This document shows, piece after piece, positions 35,759-44,917 of a stretch of 64,000 nucleotides of DNA. The notes under the pieces are model-generated. The model did no database searches and had not been told where the DNA came from. It worked only from the letters and a program-made list of their open reading frames with translations. Source of the DNA: Thermogemmatispora tikiterensis (GTDB lineage Bacteria > Chloroflexota > Ktedonobacteria > Ktedonobacterales > Ktedonobacteraceae); contig NZ_MCIF01000002.1 of the NCBI RefSeq assembly GCF_003268475.1, positions 5,028,100 to 5,092,099 on the forward strand, given 5' to 3'. The position numbers and the translations under genes were made by a program. Every line of letters starts with the position of its first letter. The stretch's first letter is position 1.

Positions 35759-38455
35759 TTAGCGGCGGGGTGGGAGTAGAACGCCGCGGTTCAAGATCGC
35801 CTGTGGGTCCCAGCGCTGCTTGAGGCCAAGCATCAATTCCAGGGACGGCGGCGGAGAGCCGAAGACCTCGAAAGCGGCGGAGGGGCGGGGCTGATCCATG
35901 ACCACCACATAGCCCTCGTCCGCTGGCACTGCTGCGCGCAGGTTCTCCAGCAAGGTTGCAGTCTGAGCCGTCTCCGGCGGAATCACGACATAGAGCAGGC
36001 CGGCCCCCACGTCGACCACGAGATCGCAGCCTGCCAGGAGCTGCTGCTGATCGATCAGCCAGCGTGGCAAGTCACGGGCGGCCAGGCCGAGGCGCACCAC
36101 CACGGGTATGGCCTGGCGAGCAGTGTACCTCTCTCGTGCTCTATGACCGTTCTCACCCTCGCCGCGTAACAGTTCGCACCAGAGGTCATCGCCGCTCAGC
36201 TCCTCGCAGGCCACTGGCTCCGGGGCCTGGACGCGCTGCAGCGTGGAGGCAACGGCTGCCAGTTCGCTCTCCACATCGGCGGCCAGACCTTCCGCGGTAT
36301 AGACAAGCACATAGGGAGCGGCGCGCAACTGCTGGCTGTAGCGGCCAGCAAGCTGACTGCCGCGGCAGAGCAGGAGGGCCGAGGCCACCAGGGTCAGTGG
36401 GAACAGCTGCCGGGCCCAGAGCAGGCCGTGGCGCAAGTCCTCGACCGGTACCAGCAAGCTACGGCGCAGGCGAGGCTGGGGCCAACACTTTAAGGTGACC
36501 CTTGTCAGCAGGCCCAGCGTTCCATAGGAGCCGATGAACACCTTAGTCAGGTCGTAGCCGGCCACATTCTTAGTCAGCGGACGCCCGGTGCGGATCAGGC
36601 GCCCATCGGCCAGGGCCACGGTCAGACAGAGTACCTGCTCGCGCAGGGCGCCATAGCGCAGACGTCGTGGCCCATTGATATTGGCTGCTACCAGCCCTCC
36701 CAGGGTAGCCTCTGGCCAGGGCGAGATCAAAGCCAGCTGCTGTCGACGCCGTCCCAGCCAGTCCTGAACCTCTGCCAGCGGCGTCCCGGCGCCGACCGTG
36801 ATAAACAGGTCCTCTGGAGCATCTTCGCGAATGCCACGCAGGCGCGCCGTACTGAGCAAGAGGCCGTCGCCATCGGGCAAAGGGAAAGGAGCCTGAGCCT
36901 GCTTGCTTCCTCCCATGAGCAGGACAGGCCGGTTTCGGGCCGTGCACTGGGCCAGCAGCTGCGCTGCCTCTTCATCGCTCTCGGGGGCCAGTAGCTCACC
37001 TGGTTGGAGCGGCAAGGGGTCCTCTGCCGCTGGCATCCTCACCCGTGGGGGCTGCTCTACCCGGCTATTGGCCTCGTGCTGTGGGAAGATCTTGCCAGGA
37101 TTCAGCAGATTTTGGGGATCGAAGACCTGCTTCACATCCCACATGGCGCTCAGCTCGGCGGGCGAGTGCATCAGGGGCATAAACTCGCGTTTCTCAATCC
37201 CAACGCCGTGCTCGCCGGTCAGGCTACCGTTGAAGGCCACACAGGCGCGTACAATCTCGCGTCCAGCCTCGCGCACGCGCTCCAGCAGCGAGGCATCCTC
37301 GGGATCGGGGATCAAGAGCATTGGGTGCAGGTTGCCGTCGCCAGCATGGAAGACGTGGCCGGTACGCAGGTCATAGCGCTGGCAGATCACATTCACACGC
37401 TCCAGCATCTCTGCCAAGCGACTGCGTGGCACCGTGATGTCGACGGTATAGTAGGCCGGAGCCAGGCGAGTAACCGCGCCGGCGGCGCTCTTGCGCGCCA
37501 GCCAGATGCGCGCCCGCTCCTCCTCATCGCGCGCTAAGCGCAGATCGCGCCCACCATAGGCCAGGAGAATGCGACTGATCTCCTCCATCTGCCCGCTCAG
37601 GCTGGCCGGATAGCCATCGACCTCGACGATCAGAGCGGCACCCGCTTCCAGAGGCAGACCGGCGTGAGCAAACGGCTCAATCATCTGGATGATCTGCCGA
37701 TCCATCATCTCCATCGTCGCCGGGATCAGGCCAGCGGCGATGATGGCCGAGACCGCCTGGCCGGCCTGCTCCACCGAATCGAAGGTTGCCAGCAGCGTCT
37801 GGACAGCGGGCGGACGGCGCACCAGGCGCACCCCAATGGCCGTGATCAAGGCCAGCGTGCCTTCGCTCCCGCACAGCAGGCCGCAGAGATCGCTGAGCGG
37901 ATAGTCACATGCCGGGCCACCGAGGAGCTGCCGACGCCCATCGGCAAGCACGACCTCCAGGCTCGTCAGGTAGTTGGTCATGACGCCGTACTTAAAGCAG
38001 TGCGGCCCACCAGAGTTTTCGGCCACATTGCCGCCCAGGGTTGAGACGCGTTGACTGGAGGGATCGGGCGGAAAATAGAGATCGCTGGTTTTGACCTGCT
38101 CATCGAGAGCCAGATTAATCACCGCTGGCTGCGCCAGGGCACGGCGCCCGAGCGGGTCGACTTCAAGAATGGCTTGCATCTGCGAAAAGGCTACCTGCAC
38201 TCCCCCGCGATCGGCGACGGCTCCTCCAGAGAGACCCGTGCCTGCTCCACGCGCTACCAGCGGTACGCCATACTCGTTGGCCCAGCGTACCAGGCGCACG
38301 ACCTCCTCAGTGTTGCGGGGGAAGACAACGGCCTCGGGTCGCCCGCGATCAAGGCCGCCATCTCCTTCATAGGCAATCAGCGCGGTGGCGTCGGTGAAGA
38401 CTTGATCCGGCGAGAGAAGGGTGGTGAGGGCAGCAAGCGCCCGCTCCTCTAGCAT
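35759..38455 (-). CDS. GlcD-GlcE fusion, FAD-linked glycolate/lactate oxidase
   Basis: An 898-residue protein with two FAD_binding_4 flavoprotein units. Residues 1-475 match GlcD: VPLVARGAGTGLSGGAV, FPPDPSSQRVSTLGGNVAEN, RTGHVFHAGDGNLHPML, GEHGVGIEKREFM and FDPQNLLNPGKIFP. Residues ~485-898 match GlcE: LISPWPEATLGGLVAANING, KNVAGYDLTKVFIGSYGTLG and the C-terminal KQRWDPQAILNRG. In E. coli these are separate subunits that act with the iron-sulfur protein GlcF on glycolate. Here they are one chain and no glcF is adjacent. The ATG overlaps nothing. Activity on glycolate versus D-lactate is unresolved. Confidence 0.88.
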   Translation of the reverse strand: MLEERALAALTTLLSPDQVFTDATALIAYEGDGGLDRGRPEAVVFPRNTEEVVRLVRWANEYGVPLVARGAGTGLSGGAVADRGGVQVAFSQMQAILEVDPLGRRALAQPAVINLALDEQVKTSDLYFPPDPSSQRVSTLGGNVAENSGGPHCFKYGVMTNYLTSLEVVLADGRRQLLGGPACDYPLSDLCGLLCGSEGTLALITAIGVRLVRRPPAVQTLLATFDSVEQAGQAVSAIIAAGLIPATMEMMDRQIIQMIEPFAHAGLPLEAGAALIVEVDGYPASLSGQMEEISRILLAYGGRDLRLARDEEERARIWLARKSAAGAVTRLAPAYYTVDITVPRSRLAEMLERVNVICQRYDLRTGHVFHAGDGNLHPMLLIPDPEDASLLERVREAGREIVRACVAFNGSLTGEHGVGIEKREFMPLMHSPAELSAMWDVKQVFDPQNLLNPGKIFPQHEANSRVEQPPRVRMPAAEDPLPLQPGELLAPESDEEAAQLLAQCTARNRPVLLMGGSKQAQAPFPLPDGDGLLLSTARLRGIREDAPEDLFITVGAGTPLAEVQDWLGRRRQQLALISPWPEATLGGLVAANINGPRRLRYGALREQVLCLTVALADGRLIRTGRPLTKNVAGYDLTKVFIGSYGTLGLLTRVTLKCWPQPRLRRSLLVPVEDLRHGLLWARQLFPLTLVASALLLCRGSQLAGRYSQQLRAAPYVLVYTAEGLAADVESELAAVASTLQRVQAPEPVACEELSGDDLWCELLRGEGENGHRARERYTARQAIPVVVRLGLAARDLPRWLIDQQQLLAGCDLVVDVGAGLLYVVIPPETAQTATLLENLRAAVPADEGYVVVMDQPRPSAAFEVFGSPPPSLELMLGLKQRWDPQAILNRGVLLPPRR

Positions 38456-38809
38456 AGATCTGGCATCCCCTTCCTGTTTCCTCTGCCTGATTGGTCAGTC
38501 CTAGATCCGTGCCGTCTCCTTCGGCATGCCCGTGCCAGGCTGTTGGAAAGCCTGGTGAATAGGCAGCTGCTGCAATAGCTCACATTGTAGCAGCTTGCAA
38601 GGCCCTTCGCAAGCACGCCCGGAAGCATCGTCTGCTTGCTGACACGATCCACGACACGGCATCGTGGAAGATCTGTTTTCCCCTCTCCCGAGAGGAGGGT
38701 ATCCTTCTCACGAGCCTGATTACAGCCTGACAGCTAAGCCTCTGGAGACTGGATAAAAGCCAACGGAAGTGGTACACTACATGCTAGTAGACGCTGAGGA
38801 GGAAGCTTT
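38456..38809. promoter_or_regulatory. Divergent region glcDE / fur-like gene, with candidate promoter
   Basis: TGGATA (38750-38755), 18 bp, TACACT (38774-38779) is a plausible promoter for the Fur-family gene, with the start near 38786 and GAGGAGGAAG following as the ribosome site. No clear Fur box is seen by eye. No gene is recognised in this 354-bp interval. Confidence 0.4.
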
Positions 38810-39244
38810 TTGTTAGCCGAGAAGATCCGCGCTGCGTTTAACGAGGCCCGTCAACGGCGGACGGCGCCTCTTCGTCTCGTAGAAGAGCGCTTGATCGAGC
38901 TTGCAACCGCGGGCGCCGACTTCACAGTCGACGATCTCTGGCAGTCGCTTCGCCAGAAAGAGCCGCGTCTGGGGAGGGCCACGGTCTATCGTTCAGTGGA
39001 GATTCTGGTCAATGCTGGCCTGCTTGATCGCATAGAATTCGCCGATGGCAGGCACCATTACCGGATCTGTGGCGAACGTCACCACCATCATTTGACCTGT
39101 ACGCAGTGCCATCGCGTGGTCGAGGTTGATATCTGTCTGCCCGCTGAACAATTCAAGGCTATTGGGCAGCAGACCGGTTTTGCCATCGAAGGTCACTCCA
39201 TTACCCTCTTTGGGCGCTGTGCTCGCTGCACAGCACACCGCTAA
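38810..39244 (+). CDS. Fur-family metalloregulator
   Basis: A 144-residue regulator of standard length. The winged helix contains DDLWQSLRQKEPRLGRATVY and RSVEILVNAGLLDRIEFADG. The metal-sensing region has CGERHHHHLTCTQCHRVVEVD, with the His cluster and first CxxC at about residues 97-100, and a second CxxC (CARC, about 137-140) forming the structural zinc site. Whether it senses iron, peroxide or zinc cannot be told. The start is TTG at 38810, chosen for GAGGAGG upstream and for the family N-terminus. It is divergent from glcDE. Confidence 0.85.
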   Translation: MLAEKIRAAFNEARQRRTAPLRLVEERLIELATAGADFTVDDLWQSLRQKEPRLGRATVYRSVEILVNAGLLDRIEFADGRHHYRICGERHHHHLTCTQCHRVVEVDICLPAEQFKAIGQQTGFAIEGHSITLFGRCARCTAHR

Positions 39245-39520
39245 TCTTCTCTCTTCTCCCTTTCCAGGCGAAGGAAGAGCGCCTCCGCCTCTCCCCTGGC
39301 CCTGGTCACTGGTGCCGGGCCTCGTGTTCTCTCTTTCTGGCCGAGAGAATGGTCCTCTTCTGATCCTTCATCTCTTCGCTGGATCTCCCCTCCTGACTAA
39401 GGCAAAAGGACTATTCATCACGAAAGCAGCGCTTTTGTCATGTTACAATCAAGCAGAATATATAGAGCAACCAGATAGAATGCGTGCGATCTTCCCGCTA
39501 TTTGAAACTGGTGGTGAGCT
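39245..39520. other. Intergenic region, no gene
   Basis: About 275 bp between the Fur-family and membrane-protein genes. AT-rich near 39440-39480 (TATATAG), a likely promoter zone for the gene at 39521. Confidence 0.4.
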
Positions 39521-41242
39521 ATGAGTCCTCCAGGGCGCATTGGCACTGTAGCGCTAGTCGGCCTGAGCCTGATCGTGGTAGCGATGCTGTGGCTGCCGCC
39601 GCCTCTCTTGCCCTTTGCTGTATCGACCTCCGCCGTGGCGCTGTCAGTGACCCTGCTGGCGGGTCTGCTCAGCCTGGGTGCAGCTCTTTTCCCTGAGCGG
39701 ACCGCTTCGGAGAGGAGGTACCAGCCCTGGAGTGGGCACGAACGAGCGGCCTGGTTGTGCGTGGCGGGCGGGCTACTCCTCCGGGCTGTGGGCATCGGCT
39801 GGCAGCTAATGGGTACGATCATGATCCCCTCTGCCGGCCTGGGCCACCTGGCCAGTGCGCTACCGATATCAGTGCAGCAGCTCATGCCGCAGCTGAGCCT
39901 GCTGCTCTTCCCCCTGCTGCTCTTCTTCTCTTTCTTTCTCTGGCCCGCTGCCAGTGCCGGACGGGGGCGTCTGCTCCTGGCTCTCGACGTCCTGCTCGCC
40001 CTGCTGGCCATGGTAGGCCTGGCCCGGAATCTGGGAGTCCTGGCGGCGCTCAGCTGGCCCCTCGCCTTCGAACCTCCTCCCTGGGAGACGTTGATCATCC
40101 CTCTGGCCGATCTCCTCCTGGTCGGGGCCGCTGTCTGGCTGTTGCTGCGCCTGGCAACAGCCAGCGACTCGACCTATGGCCGTTCTCCGCGCCGTGTCAG
40201 TCTGCTCTGCCTGGTCGCTGGTCTCCTGCTCTACGCTTTGGCCGATCTCCTGCTCCGTCGCGTCTCGGCCTGGCCCTGGCTTGGACCAGCGGCGGCGCCA
40301 CAAAAAGAGCTGGCGACGATGATGGACGTGGGCCTGCTGCTCTGTGGTCTGGCGGCCTATCTCAGACGAGTTGTCATGTTTGGCCCTACTGGCGCAGCCG
40401 AGGAAGAGCCTCTCCCCGGTGAAGAGACGCTTCTTCGTCAGCTCAGCGCGCGTGTGGTCTGGAGTTCCAGCCGCCGCCTGTTCTGGTTTCTGCCTCTCTG
40501 TCTGCCCTCATTGCTGCTCATTGCCTGCTGTGCTGTCCTGAGCTGGAGAGCCTGGCAAAGCGGGCCGCCGCCGTTCGTTGCGGAGCTGCTTATCCTCAGT
40601 CTGGCCCTGCTGGTGGCCTGTCTGCGTCTCCTGCTGACTGTGGGTGAGAATCGCTGGCTGCGTCGCCTCCTCTTTAGGAGCTATCAGGAGGAGCTAGAGC
40701 ACCTGGAGGTTCAGCTCTACAACGCCAGCCGGCGCAGCAATGCTCTCGAAGCACAGCTGACCCGTCTCAAGGATGTGCTGGCGCGTCTGGCTGCCGGCGA
40801 TCTGGCGGCGCGTCTTGACCCGACGGCCACAGACGAGGAGCTTCGGCCCCTGGCGCTCAGCCTGAACCAGCTGGCCGACCGCGAGATGCGCCTGGAGCTG
40901 TGGAATGAGCACAACCAGCTCTTGCGAAGAGCGCTGGAAGATCTCTGTGCCGCTCTAGAGCGCTGCCCTGCCGGCGAACCGCTCATTATCCCTGCCTCTT
41001 GTGAAGGGGTACCGCAGATTGAGCGCCTGCTGGCCATAACAGGTTTGCGCCAGTTTGCCGAGCCACCACGCCAGTTAGCGGGGGCCGCCGGCAGCGCGGC
41101 CGCTCTTCCTCCGCTCGCTCCCCCAGGTTTGGCGGCGGCAGGCGGAGCGAAGGCGGGGGCCTCCATAGGAAAGCTAGCAGCTGAGAGGCTGTCTCTGCCT
41201 GTTGAGCCGCCTCTGCCAGAGCAAAGCGAACCCTGGCTGTAG
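39521..41242 (+). CDS. Multi-TM protein with HAMP-like and coiled-coil region, no kinase domain
   Basis: A 573-residue protein. Roughly eight membrane helices fill residues 1-380. Then comes a coiled coil (EELEHLEVQLYNASRRSNAL) and a HAMP-like segment, VLARLAAGDLAARLDPTATD ... LRPLALSLNQLADRE, with the typical A-G-D-L-A-x-R-x-D core. The chain ends in a Pro/Ala-rich tail without kinase, cyclase or methyl-accepting domain. It therefore looks like a sensor half. The following unknown gene (41308) is in the same direction and close, and may be its partner. Confidence 0.65.
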   Translation: MSPPGRIGTVALVGLSLIVVAMLWLPPPLLPFAVSTSAVALSVTLLAGLLSLGAALFPERTASERRYQPWSGHERAAWLCVAGGLLLRAVGIGWQLMGTIMIPSAGLGHLASALPISVQQLMPQLSLLLFPLLLFFSFFLWPAASAGRGRLLLALDVLLALLAMVGLARNLGVLAALSWPLAFEPPPWETLIIPLADLLLVGAAVWLLLRLATASDSTYGRSPRRVSLLCLVAGLLLYALADLLLRRVSAWPWLGPAAAPQKELATMMDVGLLLCGLAAYLRRVVMFGPTGAAEEEPLPGEETLLRQLSARVVWSSSRRLFWFLPLCLPSLLLIACCAVLSWRAWQSGPPPFVAELLILSLALLVACLRLLLTVGENRWLRRLLFRSYQEELEHLEVQLYNASRRSNALEAQLTRLKDVLARLAAGDLAARLDPTATDEELRPLALSLNQLADREMRLELWNEHNQLLRRALEDLCAALERCPAGEPLIIPASCEGVPQIERLLAITGLRQFAEPPRQLAGAAGSAAALPPLAPPGLAAAGGAKAGASIGKLAAERLSLPVEPPLPEQSEPWL

Positions 41243-41307
41243 CGGCGAATCATACAATATATATGGGATCGTGCGCCATGTTACTGCCAAGGGAGGACCT
41301 GGGAACG

Positions 41308-42216
41308 ATGGGAGGTCACCAGGCCAGACTCAAGAGGGAAAAAGAGCTACTTGCGGCTACACCCTGGCCGGCTGCTGAGCGCTACCAGTGGGACGAGAAG
41401 CTGGAGGACGAAGAACGGGAGACGGGGCTGTCTGCTCTTCTCGCAGTCTTGAGCGCTCGCCTGGAGCAAGGCTTGCAGAGGACCGGGGTCCAGGAGCCGC
41501 TGCTTTTTGGTCTGCGCCATCTTTTCCACCAGCTCGCCACCCTGTATCAGCGGCGCTTGCCGGCCCTCGGAGCAACCACGCGCCCACTCATGGATGGACT
41601 GGTTCCCCCGGACTATCTACCAACGCGTCACGCTATCTGGCTGGCCCTGCGCGAAGTTAGCGACAATCTGCTGCAGTGCGATCTCTTCTGTAAGTTGCTC
41701 ACAAGCGCCAGTGGCAGTCTGCTGGACCTGCTCGATCGCCGCTCCGCCTCTGATCCCGCCGCGATGGCTTCTCCTCTGCCCCCTTTGCCTCTCATCGCCT
41801 CAACCCCTCCTGCGGGCTGCTGTCCGCTATGGCTCAGGCAACAGCTCACCAGCTGGCAACAGGACTATCAGCATCTCCCGCCTTTTGCTCTCCAGTTTGG
41901 TCGTCCTGGCTCGCTGCCTGCCGAGGTCGCGCTGGAGAGTTCGGCCCGCCTCGATCGGGCCTTCGCCTTGCTGCTCGAAGAGGCGGGGGCCGTTTTTGGC
42001 GAGCTGCTGCCAGGTCTGACGCAACAGAAGGGGAGCGAGAGCGCCGCGCGAGAGCTGGCCCTTTTTCTGATAGACGTGACTCAGCATGGGGAGCAGATGC
42101 AGCTGATACTCGATGGTCTCTGGGAGCCACTCAGCACGATTAGCGAGGCCTTTGGCGTCGATGCCCTGCTCTATGCTCTGCAGACGAGGGAGCACAAGGG
42201 GAGGAATACAGCCTGA
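41308..42216 (+). CDS. Unknown helical protein, possible partner of the HAMP-type protein
   Basis: A 302-residue mostly helical, soluble protein with no family I recognise. Notable stretches are LLAVLSARLEQGLQRTGVQE, HAIWLALREVSDNLLQCDLF and ALFLIDVTQHGEQMQLILDG. A Pro-rich loop (SPLPPLPLIASTPPAG) splits it in two halves. Starts at 41263, 41278 and 41308 are possible; 41308 has GGAGG 10 bases upstream. It begins 65 bp after the HAMP-type gene, same strand, suggesting an operon. Confidence 0.6.
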   Translation: MGGHQARLKREKELLAATPWPAAERYQWDEKLEDEERETGLSALLAVLSARLEQGLQRTGVQEPLLFGLRHLFHQLATLYQRRLPALGATTRPLMDGLVPPDYLPTRHAIWLALREVSDNLLQCDLFCKLLTSASGSLLDLLDRRSASDPAAMASPLPPLPLIASTPPAGCCPLWLRQQLTSWQQDYQHLPPFALQFGRPGSLPAEVALESSARLDRAFALLLEEAGAVFGELLPGLTQQKGSESAARELALFLIDVTQHGEQMQLILDGLWEPLSTISEAFGVDALLYALQTREHKGRNTA

Positions 42217-42410
42217 AGCAGTGCGATCATTTCCCGTTAAAGGTCATTACCCTTTCATGGGAAGTATCTGTCCGGGCAGAGCGCTGGCCTGCATCCTGCG
42301 GCCAGGCCAGAAAGCAAGGACGATCTATCCCCAGGTAGCGCTCAGTGATGAGCGAAAGCGTCAAAGAGCATCCATAAAAAATAAAACCGCAAGAAGGGTG
42401 GCGACCTGGC

Positions 42411-43199
42411 GTGGTACTCGTTCCGCAAGAGGAGGCGCTCAAGACAGGAGGTTTCCCCAATCGGCAGGAACGCTATCGAGCCAAGTATCGCTTGTGCAAA
42501 CCAGGCTGGCGAGATAGTCTCAGCCTCTATGTTGAGCTGGTTGAGCGCGTTGTGGGACCTGAGACCTGGGTCCTCGATATTGGCTGTGGTCACAGTGATG
42601 TCCTGCGCGCCGTCTATGAGCGCACACCGCATACCTACGGCCTTGATCCCGATGCCCCAGCTCTGGCTGCGAACACTATCATTCGCCACAAAGTGGTAGG
42701 CCGGGCGGAAGCTCTACCGTTTGCTAATGACACCTTCGATCTGGTGACGTGCGCCTGGGTGCTGGAGCACCTGGAGCAGCCTGAGTCGGCCTTTCGCGAG
42801 ATCGCGCGTGTCCTCAAACCTGGAGGCCACTTCCTTTTCCTGACGCCTAACGTCTGGAACTACAACGTCTGGATTATTCGGAGCGTTCCCCATCGCTTCC
42901 ATGCCCCACTCACACAGAAGCTCTATGGGCGACAGCCCCAGGATACCTATCGCGTCTACTATCGATGCAACTCGCCGGGCCGGATCGAGCGTCTGGCGCG
43001 GGCTGTTGGCCTGGAGCGAGAGCGATTGCTCCTGAACGGGGACCCAAGCTATATTAGCTTTAACCGCCCGCTCTTTGCCTTTGCCTGTCTGCTTGAGAAG
43101 ATGCTCGACTGGGGGCCGCTGCGTGGGGCCCGCGTGCACCTCATTGGTAGCTATCGCAAGAGCGAGCAGAGAGGCTCTCCCCAGGACCAGCAAGGCTGA
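42411..43199 (+). CDS. Class I SAM-dependent methyltransferase
   Basis: A 262-residue protein. WVLDIGCGHSDVLRAVY is motif I (SAM binding), YGLDPDA the acidic strand, ALPFANDTFDLVTCAWVLEH motif post-I/IV, and REIARVLKPGGHFLFLTPN the motif V/VI region of the Methyltransf_11 group. A C-terminal part (FHAPLTQKLYGRQPQDTYRV) is typical of glycolipid or capsule-linked methylases. The GTG start at 42411 follows AAGGGTGG. The substrate is unknown. It is not obviously coupled to the neighbours. Confidence 0.82.
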   Translation: MVLVPQEEALKTGGFPNRQERYRAKYRLCKPGWRDSLSLYVELVERVVGPETWVLDIGCGHSDVLRAVYERTPHTYGLDPDAPALAANTIIRHKVVGRAEALPFANDTFDLVTCAWVLEHLEQPESAFREIARVLKPGGHFLFLTPNVWNYNVWIIRSVPHRFHAPLTQKLYGRQPQDTYRVYYRCNSPGRIERLARAVGLERERLLLNGDPSYISFNRPLFAFACLLEKMLDWGPLRGARVHLIGSYRKSEQRGSPQDQQG

Positions 43200-43559
43200 A
43201 GTGCTGAAGTGGGGTGAGGGCAGAGGAGTGGGCAGTCCTGCTATGCTGATCTGCTGGCTGCCTCTCTCCTGCTGACCGGCCTCAGCAAGGAGGCAGAATA
43301 CTGATCTTAACCACAGGGGCGCAGTCTTAACAGGAACGCAACCGGATCGATGTCTCGTTTCTGCTGAATACAGAGTACAGTAATAGCCAGAGCATCCATA
43401 GCGCTCGATTGAGGGAGAGGGGCGCAGGCGAGGGCCGGTCTGAGTTCCATTCAGGCTGGCTGCTCTTGCTTGCGACCCAAAAGCGGTATGGCAGTAACAG
43501 CCAGGAGGGGCCTGCTTTGCCAGCTGCCGGCGGCCTGGCAGGCAGAGGAGCAGAGAGAG
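43200..43559. other. Intergenic region, no gene
   Basis: About 360 bp between methyltransferase and the GGDEF/MshEN gene. The upstream part of the latter's open frame (from 43470) lacks similarity and is excluded. Confidence 0.4.
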
Positions 43560-44531
43560 ATGAGCACCCGCGTGGTTTTACCGGTCTGGCAGGGAGCGGC
43601 GAGCAGCGGAGCAACCTATGTGCAGGTCGATAGCCTGCGCATCCTCGCTGCTGAGCTGAAACAGCTGTTGAACGCCAGGGGGGAGCGACTGGGGGTGGTG
43701 GTAATCACCCTGACCTTTGCGGGCCAGCGCTCGCCCGCCCTGGTAGAGAGGCGCGCTCAAGCCACCTGTCGTCTGCTAGCGGCCCTACGCTCGTTGGTGC
43801 GTAGAACGGACCGCGTTTTTGTCCTTGGCAACCGAGGCTATGTTGTCTTGCCTGACTGCGATGAGCCTGGCCGAATGGCGGTCGAGGAGCGCCTCTGGTG
43901 GGCGCTCTGCTCACGGGTCCGCTCGCTACAGACTCGTGAACTGGCGGACCTCACGGCCCTGGCTGTGGGAGGGCGCATGCTTGAGCGTGCCGACAGCCAG
44001 AACCTGCTGAGCGTGCTTCGTGAGGCGGCTCGTCCACGACGGGTGCTGAACGCTCCTCTAGGCCTCGCTGAGCCTGTCGCTGACAGTGAGGCCGATAGCG
44101 AAGGGAAGCCAGGTCAGGAGCGCGGTCCAGGGCCGACCCAGGAGTTGGCTCAGGCTCTACCTCCAAAGCAAGATCAGCGCCTGGTCCCAGGTGTTCAGTT
44201 ATCGCTCTCCTCGGCACCTGGGGAGGAGCTATTAGCTGAGGCGCGTCGGCTGGGGATTCCCTATCTCGCACCTTTGCCCAGGCGCGTTTCGGCCAGCGTC
44301 CGACAGGCAATCAGCCCTCATCTGGCGCACGAACTCCACTGTTGCCCTATCGGGCGCGCCCGTAAGACGCTGACCGTGGCCCTGGCCGATAGTCGCAATC
44401 ATCGAGCCATCCTGGAGCGCCTGGAGCGTGAAACGGGCCTGCAGATCTTCCCGGTTCTGACTCCTGCCCACGAACTCCAACAGGCCCTGGAACGCCTGAG
44501 CACAACCTCCTCCTCGCATAAAAGACGCTAG
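43560..44531 (+). CDS. Degenerate GGDEF-like domain joined to a MshEN (GspE N-terminal) domain
   Basis: A 323-residue cytoplasmic protein. Residues ~20-145 follow the GGDEF pattern (LGVVVITLTF, TDRVFVLGNRGYVVLPDCDE, MAVEERLWWALCSRVR), but the G-G-D-E-F site reads G-N-R-G-Y, so cyclase activity is unlikely. After a Gln/Glu/Pro-rich linker, residues ~235-315 match the MshEN/T2SSE_N domain (LGIPYLAPLPRRV, LAHELHCCPIGRARKTLTVA, LADSRNHRAILERLERETGL), which binds c-di-GMP in MshE. No ATPase domain follows. AGGAG precedes the ATG at 43560. I infer a c-di-GMP or nucleotide-sensing adaptor. Confidence 0.65.
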   Translation: MSTRVVLPVWQGAASSGATYVQVDSLRILAAELKQLLNARGERLGVVVITLTFAGQRSPALVERRAQATCRLLAALRSLVRRTDRVFVLGNRGYVVLPDCDEPGRMAVEERLWWALCSRVRSLQTRELADLTALAVGGRMLERADSQNLLSVLREAARPRRVLNAPLGLAEPVADSEADSEGKPGQERGPGPTQELAQALPPKQDQRLVPGVQLSLSSAPGEELLAEARRLGIPYLAPLPRRVSASVRQAISPHLAHELHCCPIGRARKTLTVALADSRNHRAILERLERETGLQIFPVLTPAHELQQALERLSTTSSSHKRR

Positions 44532-44917
44532 CAGCTGGTTGGCAACGCTGCTATCCCCTCTGGTCTGGATGGGTTACCTGGCAGCGCAGGCAGGGGGGGT
44601 TACCTCTGCGGCGTTTGACGCCCCGTCTCGCGCTTGCTAAGATAGAGAAAACTGCCGTCACCGCAGCGCGTGACCTGGCGGCTGGCTGGATGCTGGCCAC
44701 CGCAGTGGCTTGCGTTGTTTGTCAAGCCTTGCCTGGGGTCCTCTCAGTCCTCCTGATGGCCGGCGGGCCAGGAGGTGAGGCAGTTGTATCAGTCGAGCTT
44801 TACAGCTGCATGTGTGATCACAGAAGGAGGAAAGGCGCTGGCCTGGTCCTGGTCCTCAGTCTTACCTACGTAGCTGACCAGGACAGGGAAGAGCGCGGCG
44901 CCTGTATCTAGCTCAGC
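44532..44917. other. Intergenic region, no gene
   Basis: About 385 bp ahead of the epimerase gene. No ribosome site is obvious before the epimerase ATG, and no short gene is supported. Confidence 0.4.
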
